DNA of 26,628 nucleotides from Priapulus caudatus (taxonomy: Eukaryota > Priapulida > Priapulimorpha > Priapulimorphida > Priapulidae): contig NW_014579750.1 of assembly GCF_000485595.1 (NCBI RefSeq), positions 1 to 26,628 on the forward strand, written 5' to 3'. Below the pieces are notes generated by a model that was given only the letters and a program-made list of their open reading frames with translations, was not told where the DNA came from and made no database searches. The translations under genes were made by a program, and so were the position numbers. Position 1 is the first letter of the stretch, and every line of letters starts with the position of its first letter. Below are positions 1 through 8,585 of the stretch, in pieces.

Positions 1-119
1 CAGAAGGCGCTAAATTCTTCGCTATGTTATACCGTTTGGGAGAAAAAAAATTCGCGTGCCGGCCCATAGACGAGCGTAATCGGACCTTATTGGCCCTGCA
101 ACGCGTCTTCAAATAATAC

Positions 120-308
120 GTTGCCATCAACCTCTGTTTCATCATTCTATCTTGCCACCTGGGTAGGTGTGGCGATCTATCTATCTCTCTATCTATCGAT
201 CTATTTGTCTCGCCACGAGTAATTCAAGTTTATATAAGCTCACGCCCTTAATTAGCTGACAGTCTGGTCACATACTCACGCACGGCTCTGTCATTCAAAT
301 AATAAAGC
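120..308. repeat. Partial copy of the inverted-repeat element
   Basis: The right part of this stretch, from GACAGTCTGGTCACAT through the CTCTGTCATTCAAATAATAAAGC end, matches the right end of the inverted-repeat elements at 25912-26598 and 23477-24175. The inner part is diverged and contains a TATC/CTAT microsatellite at about 175-210. Positions 1-119 show nothing recognisable. A single N lies at 309, just past the element end. Confidence 0.55.
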
Positions 309-310
309 NG

Positions 311-2015
311 AGATGGAGACAAACGTAAATGCGGCAAGAGATAGCTGGGGCGTAGAAGAAGAAGGAGCGAGCGAGGGACAGGGAGGCAAGGGCAAAGACG
401 TGAGAGCATAAAGTTGATGTTTTACCCTACATGCTAGGGCGCTCTGCGCGAATTATAAACACATGTCTACTGATAAAATTTATTAGGGAAACCTATGCTG
501 AAATACCCCTAACATTTTAAATGCATATTCATCACAAAATATTACTGCCTCTCGGTGTGATATTGCGCATGCGCTAACACACTAACGTAGCCAGATATGT
601 TGTACTGGCTGGTATAGGCAGCCGGGACCGTAGATGCAATTCTTTCTCCTATTTCTTAAATGATGTTACTGATCGAATGTTATCAATAAATCTATGCTAT
701 GATAAACCTCTTCATTTTAAATGCATAGTCTTTGTAAAATACGATTTCTCTCGGCGAGAGTATGCGCATGCGCTCGCACCATGTTAGGCGTGCAGGCCGT
801 CTGAGGCAAACTTCATAATATAGCTTGCTGGAGGAGGAGAAGGGATGGGAACTAAGAATATGCGGAAGAAAGATAGCTGGGCGGTAGAAAAAGAAGAGAG
901 CGACAGGGACAGGGAAGCAAGGGGAAGACGTGAGAGCATAAAGTTGGGTTTTGTACCCTACAGCTAGGGCGCTCTCCGAATTATAAACACAGTGTACTGA
1001 TGAAAGTTTATTAGGAACATCAATGCTAAAGATAACCGTAACATTTTAATGCTTATTCATCACAAAATATACTCCTCGTGGTGTAATATTGCGCATGCAC
1101 TAACACACTAACGTAGCCAGATGTTACTGGCTGGTATACGCAGCCGGGGGCCTTACATGCAAGGCCTTCCTCCTATTTCTTAATATGTCTATGATGTGAA
1201 TGATTATCATAAAAAATCTATGCTAGGAAAACTCCTCTTCATTTTAAATGCATAATCTTTGCAAAATACAATTTCTCTCGGGAAGATATTGCGCATGCGC
1301 GCGCACCGTGTTAAGGCGTGCAGTGCCGTCTGAGGGCAAACTTCATAATATAGCTTGCTGAGGGGGAGAGGCGATGGGAAACTAAGGAAATGAGGCAGGG
1401 AAGATAGCTGGGGCGGTAGAAGAAAAAGAAGGCTGAGCGAGAGACAGGGGAGGCAAGGGCAAGACGCGAGGGCAATAAAGTAGGTATTTTGTACCCTAAT
1501 GCTAAAACGTTTCTCGAATTATAACACAGGTCTACTGATAAAAGTTTATTATGGAAAATCTATGTCAGATACCCCCTAACCATTTTAAATGCATATTCAT
1601 CACAAAATATACTCTCTGGTGAGATATTGCGCATGCACTAACACACTAACGTAGTCAGATTGTGTACTGGCTGGTATAGGCAGCCGGGACCTTAGATGCA
1701 AGGTCTTCCTCCTATTTCTTAAATCATTTCTATTGATGGAATGTTATCGCCTAAATCTATTCTATGATAACTCCTCTTCATTTTAAATGCATAATCTTTG
1801 CAAAATACGATTTCGTCTGCGGAGAGATATTGCGCATGCACGCGCACCGTGTTAGGCGTGAGTGCCGTCTGAAGCAAACTTCATAATATAGCTTGCTGAG
1901 GGGGAGAGGGATGGGAGACTGAGGAAGCGACCGGAAGATAGCAGGGGCGGTAGAAGAAAAAGGAGGCTAAGCGAGAGACAGGGGAGGCAAGGGCAAGGAC
2001 GCGAGGGCATATATA
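311..2015. repeat. Tandem satellite, ~530-bp unit, about 3.2 copies
   Basis: The landmark AGATAGCTGGGGCGGTAGAA recurs near 339, 870, 1400 and 1935, a period of about 530 bp. Each unit has two related half-modules that begin CATTTTAAATGCAT and end at a TGCGCATGC palindrome. Units differ by many one-base indels in homopolymers, which suggests unpolished long-read sequence or an old array. No coding potential is seen. It lies downstream of the 3' end of chitin synthase copy A. Confidence 0.85.
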
Positions 2016-2224
2016 TATGTGCTAGAGTAGGACCAGAACTCCTCACATCTGACGAATCGATGCAATATAAAAATGCAGATGATATCATACGGTAATGCAA
2101 TAAAAAATGAATCCCTTGTTATCTTACTACTGATGTTAGTATAAGGGCTGTCGTCACAACATAATTCAAGTCACGTTTAGCTATATGCATGCAGGTAGAC
2201 ATGGGTCAGCACTAGGACGTAAAC
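2016..2224. other. 3' flank between satellite and minisatellite
   Basis: No gene or clear repeat unit is visible apart from a short ATATAT run. This is downstream sequence of chitin synthase copy A. I found no convincing minus-strand polyadenylation signal here. Confidence 0.4.
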
Positions 2225-2580
2225 GGCATACGCGCACACACACGCACGCACACACACACGCACGCACCAGTACACGCACACACACGCATACACACACACG
2301 CACCAGTACACGCGCACACACGCACATACGCACCAGTACACGCGCACACACGCACACACGCACACACGCACCAGTACACGCGCACACACGCACATACGCA
2401 CCAGTACACGCGCACACACGCATACACGCACACACGCACCAGTACACGCGCACACACGCACATACGCACCAGTACACGCGCACACACGCATACACGCACA
2501 CACGCACCAGTACACGCGCACACACACGCAAATACGCACCAGTACACGCATACAGACGCACCCGTACACGCACACACACA
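2225..2580. repeat. CA/CG-rich minisatellite with a CACCAGTACACG core
   Basis: About nine copies of CACCAGTACACG are separated by (CA)n and (CGCA)n tracts, with alternating spacing near 31 and 38 bp. It is a higher-order minisatellite grown out of a CA microsatellite. It starts 65 bp beyond the stop codon of chitin synthase copy A. The long open frames across it in several phases follow from the repeat and are not genes. Confidence 0.85.
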
Positions 2581-2644
2581 GCTAGGCTCGTTCTGGGAAC
2601 GCATCTGCAGTCACGTACGCATGCGCACACGCGCCTGTTGTTTT

Positions 2645-2980
2645 TCATACCACGTCGCATTCGGAGATCTTTGAACGCGACAATTGCCGGCAAAAGAATT
2701 TCCATCGAAACACAGAGATAGATACAACACGGTTCCACAACGCAGCGAAAACCTGCCGCCTGTATATGAGCATGGACACAATCTGCACGATGAGAAGGAC
2801 CGCCTGAATCGTGCTAGACAGCGCGTACATCGGCGACACTTTTGTGTCGCCATTGAAATACCACATGATGTGTGACGTCTGGTCCATGTCGTAACCGAGC
2901 ACGAGCGTGATGTAGGCGACGTTCAGTACAACGAGTAGCAGGATTACTACGTTTCGCAGCCTCGTCATTTGTTTCCGTAC
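2645..2980 (-). CDS. Chitin synthase A exon 15 (C-terminal, with stop)
   Basis: Acceptor TCGTAG at 2982-2981 with a good pyrimidine tract; phase 0. The exon opens VRKQMTRLRNVV and runs 111 residues to a TGA. The LRN motif followed by one helix (VVILLLVVLNVAYITLVL), a polar loop and a second helix (IQAVLLIVQIVSMLIY) matches the two-helix C-terminal tail of metazoan chitin synthases, where LRN and a QF-ML-HR pattern are conserved. No lesion is seen. Confidence 0.88.
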   Translation of the reverse strand, partial: VRKQMTRLRNVVILLLVVLNVAYITLVLGYDMDQTSHIMWYFNGDTKVSPMYALSSTIQAVLLIVQIVSMLIYRRQVFAALWNRVVSISVFRWKFFCRQLSRSKISECDVV

Positions 2981-5110
2981 CTACGAGCGAAAGTAAAGAG
3001 AAAATAGGTTTCTATCTCGGCAACCCGATTGAAAATATAGGGAAATATATATGCGGAGTTGAGTTGATTGAAGGGAATATATATATGTAGGGAAAATAAA
3101 CAAAGGGAAAATAAATACGGAGTTGAGAAATACATTTTACAACCACGTTAAAAACAAATGCTAGTCATTATACGTGTTAGGTATTATTAGCTCTTGATGA
3201 CATGGATATCAGAGATGTCTTGGTCAAACTTAAGTTGCTCACCGTATGCGTGTGGTGCCTCTGGGTTTTCTCTGGCGACAGATATTTGGCAGCAATGGTC
3301 CGCCAAAGATGTTCCTCGGAAAGATGCAGCCTCGTTTTCGTTAGTTTGCCGGTAAAGGCATCGATGGTTCGCTCTGAAGCATCAACAACAAAATGTAACT
3401 AGTAGAATAGACTTATATGTCTATATAGAGATATAGCCGCGTTCCAATTTGATATTGTTGCTATGGCGGTTAATGCCAGTGTTGTATTGTGAAAGGTTGA
3501 AATAGTCAGGTGTCATCTTGCTTATGAACTAACAAGCGACGGGCGTCTATTTCATTACAATGCTAGACCAAATTATATGTGTTTTTCATGCGTGCGCGCC
3601 AAACTGTTTTGACTTAAAGCAAAGATGGCTGCCAGGACAATATCGCGCGCATGCTGCAGCTATACCTGCATCATAACTATAACAATTAAAATATTAACTA
3701 TAATTTAACTATAATTAAACAATTAATTATACATGAAATCGGCGATTCGCCGTTGGTAAAAACAAATATGGCTGCCGTGGCAGTAGTGCTGCGCCCACCT
3801 GCACTGCACTTGTAGCAAGAGTTCCTCGGTTCGAGCGGGTCGGTTCGCATATCGGTGAGCCCGAACATGACGTCATCCGTCTTCTGCTGCTGACCGAAGC
3901 TGAACTCGTGACGTCGGCACAGGTTCTCAGCTCGATTCTTCATGAGCCGTAGAGGATTCAAGCAGACTGCAGCAATCTCCCGGCTCAGCTCGCTCTCTAC
4001 ACCTGCAGAACACGCAAGATCACACCATATATAGTCAGACCTGTGACAGCGGTCACGCGCATAGAACGGAAACCTGTCTATAGAACGGACACCTTTTTAA
4101 CGAATATTTAAATACGAGGTGACATATAATTCCGAAATGCCGTTCGAAATTTGGTGAGAATCGGCAATAATCGTAGTATAATGCAATTATACACCTATAC
4201 ATACTACTATTATTTTACTACCACATAAAAAAGCGAGCTCATTTCCTATGGCCGGTAGGTGGCGTTTTTCCTAACGGGGCACCTTTCGGTTGTTCGGTCA
4301 CCAGGCTCTCTCGTGTTCCCCAGAGATGTCGTCCATCTTGCCAGAGGGTAGATGAGCAACGACAAAATAGGAGGGCACTCCGATGACATAGATGAACTGC
4401 GATGACAACAGCGTCTGTGGTTGGCCATCGTACTCAGAAATAATTTTTTTTTACCCAAATTTAATTATATGAATAATAATTTATTATAGCCTTTTTTACC
4501 CAATCAGAGGCCCTGTTACACATAATATATCCGCAACATTTCTTCGCAACTCACGCTGAGTAATTCATTCTGTCTAATCTACAACACCCATCTCTGAAAT
4601 AGCTATATTTGCCGCATAAGTTACCATGAGCAGAGCTGTCTCTTTGTTCAAGTCTTCTGGATGGAGTAGGACGGCGATAATGCATGTAGCGATGTATCCC
4701 CCAAGGAGAAATGGAGATTGCGTCACAGTCGACGCATAGCACAGGGTTCCTACCGCTCCCATCATGGCCACGAAACTCAGAAAGATGTAGAGCGCTATTA
4801 ATGCTTTCGCCGCACGAAACTGTATAATCAACCAAACATATTTATTAGTATGAGTAATAATACAATGTAATACAATACAATACAATACAATACAATACAA
4901 TACAATACAATACAATAATAATATATATAATATATAATATATAATCGTATATTGTCATCCGTACCTGCCACTTTTCACTCCCGGAAAGACATATGAGGAT
5001 GAAAAATATGATGGGAACACCGGCCGCGACAACTGCAATCAGCACTGCGCTTTTCATGTCCGATGATATACCAGTCTGGCGTCAAAATAAATAAAATAAA
5101 TATAGAAATG

Positions 5111-5159
<49 letters not shown>

Positions 5160-6075
5160 TCACTAAAATCAAAGTTAAATATGTAGTCATGAATTTATTG
5201 CATCGAATAAGCTTTCGAGACAACGTCTCTTCCTCAGGCAGAAACTTTCAGACATTAATTGTCAACATATTCAAATTTGATTTTAATGCTTTGAATCTAT
5301 TTGTGCCCGTGTGTTTTACTCTAATTTATATATGGGGAAAAATAACTTATTGTGATTCTTATAATCGTACATGCACGATACCTTGAGATACAGAAAAATA
5401 AAAAGTATATGAAAAAGCTAACGTTAATGAATTTGCTTGATAAAATCCGCGTGCGCGCGTGTGTTCCTCAACAAGAAAGCAGAATTGCAGCATTTTATAA
5501 CGTTGCATCGTAGACAAACTCACCATTTCCTGAACGACCACCATTCCCTCAACGATGAGAGCAATGACTATTCCTGGAGTCAGGAATCCGGTGATCAATA
5601 GCAACAACTGATACAGGAGAAACCACCACATGTTGCTTTTTTGCGACAGCAATTGCCTCGAATCTGCGTAGATAATAAAGAGATAAAAAAGACATGCTAT
5701 TACCAATAGAAATATAGGACAATTCAGTTAAATACCAATTAAAAATATATTAGCAACGTAAACTATTAGGTGATGAAGAAGCCAAAAAAACATTTACAAT
5801 AAAAAAATTAAAAAAACAACAGCAGTAAAATAATAAATGTTAAAGATATTAAAGTTAACACTAAAATCATATAGACGCCGTTAACCACGGTTTCGTACGT
5901 GTTAGTAAGAAGATGTTGTTACACAGTGTCGAAGGATACCATCTCCGACGTTGACGATAGAACTCGGGCAGGGATTCGGGCGCATGCGTATTAGCTCGTG
6001 CATCTGCGCAGTAACTTGTCTGATAACGCTTTTAGTACCAATGTAGTCAGTCATCGGTCCTCTCCTGCACAAATG

Positions 6076-6107
<32 letters not shown>

Positions 6108-6238
6108 CGTCGTCGTCGTCGTTGTCGTCGTCATCGTCGTTGTCGTCGCCGTCATTGTCTCGTCGTCATCGTCATCGTCTCGTTGTCTTCGTTATCGTCG
6201 TCGTCGTGGTCGTCTTCGTCTCGTCGGCGTTGTCGTCA

Positions 6239-6274
<36 letters not shown>

Positions 6275-8521
6275 TCGTTGTTGTTATTGTGGAGCTTTAA
6301 GTTTCGTGCAACTATCGTGTTGCAATACAGTGGTCGCGGCAACGTCAACTGATGTGACGTAAAACGCTTAAACAAACGCTGCAATATTCTAGTTTAGGTT
6401 CCCATTCGATTATTTTGCACCTTGATCTTGCATCAAGTGTTCGATGGCGTTCTTAGTGTTGCTAGCGTAGGAAGTCAGGAGGCCGTTAGAATTCAGGGCA
6501 CTGGCGCGGTACATGGTGAAACATCCAGGGCAACATAGAACGTTGCCGACTAGCGCTTCTGTGGGCTTGTAGAGCAAGTGTGAAATCGCATACTCAACCT
6601 CTTGGAACCACAGCACTAAACCTGCAATGGCAATGATCAGATTGATTGTATTGCAATGCGTATCGTAATATCAGGAGTGTATAATATAGTACATATTATA
6701 CACTCCTGGTAATATATATTCATATAACAGTACACCATATATAATACTAGGTTCATAACGAGCACATATTTTTTCATCGATGTGCTTTGGTAGTAAGATT
6801 ATTCATAGCATATCGATAGTAGAATTGCTGGCCTATCGCAGGAAGAACTGGCAAATGAAACAGTAAGGCGCGTACCGCTGCCGGTTGGATATATGCGGCC
6901 ACAGATGGCGCCTGCTTCGCGTTTCGTCTGCAGTTCCTGAGCCAAGCGAATGACGTCAGCCGGCAGGAAGCTGACATCGCCGTCGACGGCCAGAATGTAC
7001 GCGTTGTACATGTCAGAAGGATGCAGTGAGGATATTATGTAGCGCATGTACATGACCTGTAGGAAAACGTAAGCAACAAAAGATTATCTATCAGGTTGTC
7101 TAGTAAATTACGTGCGCATTAGCACTTATAAACCATCCAATCGCACGCGAGCGCGTGAACATGCGTTTAGGGCACTCTGGCACAAGTTCCCTCGCTGTTA
7201 AACGCTCATCAAAAACTAAACATTCATCGTTGATACAGCTATGCGTGATCTGTCTATCTACATAGATTCATAGCTTTTCACAGAAGAAACGTTTTCGTTT
7301 TAATTTTCGTGGATTGACATACTAGCGGTCACGTACCTGACTCCATCGTTTCCTATACGAACTTTAGTTTTGTCTTTGAGATGCAGATACAAGGTGCTGC
7401 CGTTAGGTAGAGCGCGCATACGATGCAATGACCATACGCCGTTCCGCTCCACTGTTCGTGTATCTGTGATTGGGTGACTTTCAGCACAAGAATTGAAAAG
7501 TTATCAAGTCTGTGGCGGCAGCACAACGGAAATAATCAGTGGAAGCAAACAAAATCGTGAGAATGTCCGGAAACTTGTTCTGTAACACACGTACGTGTGT
7601 GTGCGCGCGCGTGCGCGCGCGCGTGTGTATGGGTATGTGTGTGTGTGCGTGTGTGTGTGTGTGCGCGTAGTGTGTGTGTGGGGGGGGGGGGGCGTGTTTG
7701 TGCACGTGTACCTACTTCACTAGCCGGTTGAGCACGTTGAGTAGACTCTGAGCATAGCAATTAATCGTAGAATGTCCCGGAACGCATTTCGCAGGCACCA
7801 AGGCATCGTCAAATACAATATGAGCTGAAACGAATAATAAGAAGAATGACTTTATTAAATATGGATTACTGAGGGCCTTAACCCATCCTTTTAAGCGAGA
7901 TAATTACGCTCCACAATCATATCGTTGTTAGTTTAGTCGGGTTAGGCAGGTTTGTGCGTATTTTATCGCGAGTGCACGCCATATTGTCGACAATTCCCAC
8001 CATCGCGACGCTGATTGGATAGAGCTGCCCGTGACGTACCGTAAATCGTCACAACGCAATGTTGTCATAGAACGAACCCGGATTTAATCGGTGTGTTCAT
8101 GCAACTAGGATATCGCGTGGTCAACAACTGATACGACATGAAGCATTCCTAGAACGCAGTATAAGAATAAACAGAAGCCCTTTCTCACGCGTTGGATCAC
8201 ATCATCACGACATATCTTGTCTCGGACCCCTTCCGGATTTACTCGCACCGTATGCTAGTGAAAATGCGACATAGCTTCGTGTAATAAGTGATATACTGAT
8301 TATTATAAGTGGATTATTGTTATAAGTGATATATAATAACTGATAATTTTTTAGAACCCCGGTAGGGCGTTGACCTTTATCAAGTGGGGGTGCATATATA
8401 CACACCGACATCACCGTATCCGGTGGAGATATAGTTATAGCTACAAGATAACATGACAACCAAACATTTCTTGTAGCCTCACATCGAAAAATCGAGGCAG
8501 TCGCCAGGTGCAGTGTACGCC

Positions 8522-8585
<64 letters not shown>

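Noticed and set aside
311-2015. CRISPR-like regular array
   Set aside because: Units of ~530 bp are repeated whole with no short-repeat/unique-spacer pattern; it is a eukaryotic satellite.
2181-2738. Overlapping Cys/Val- and Thr/His-rich open frames on both strands
   Set aside because: They arise from the CA/CG minisatellite, which is open in most frames.
4574-4624. Reading exon 11 of copy A through to the stop at 4574 as the end of the protein
   Set aside because: A good donor (ATG|GTAACT) lies before it and later exons carry family-conserved WGTRE, KYL-P and LRN segments in consistent phase from exon 13 on.
6122-6300. Poly-Ser, poly-Val and poly-Asp frames
   Set aside because: Trinucleotide repeat artefacts in intron 7; the same applies at 14905-15228.
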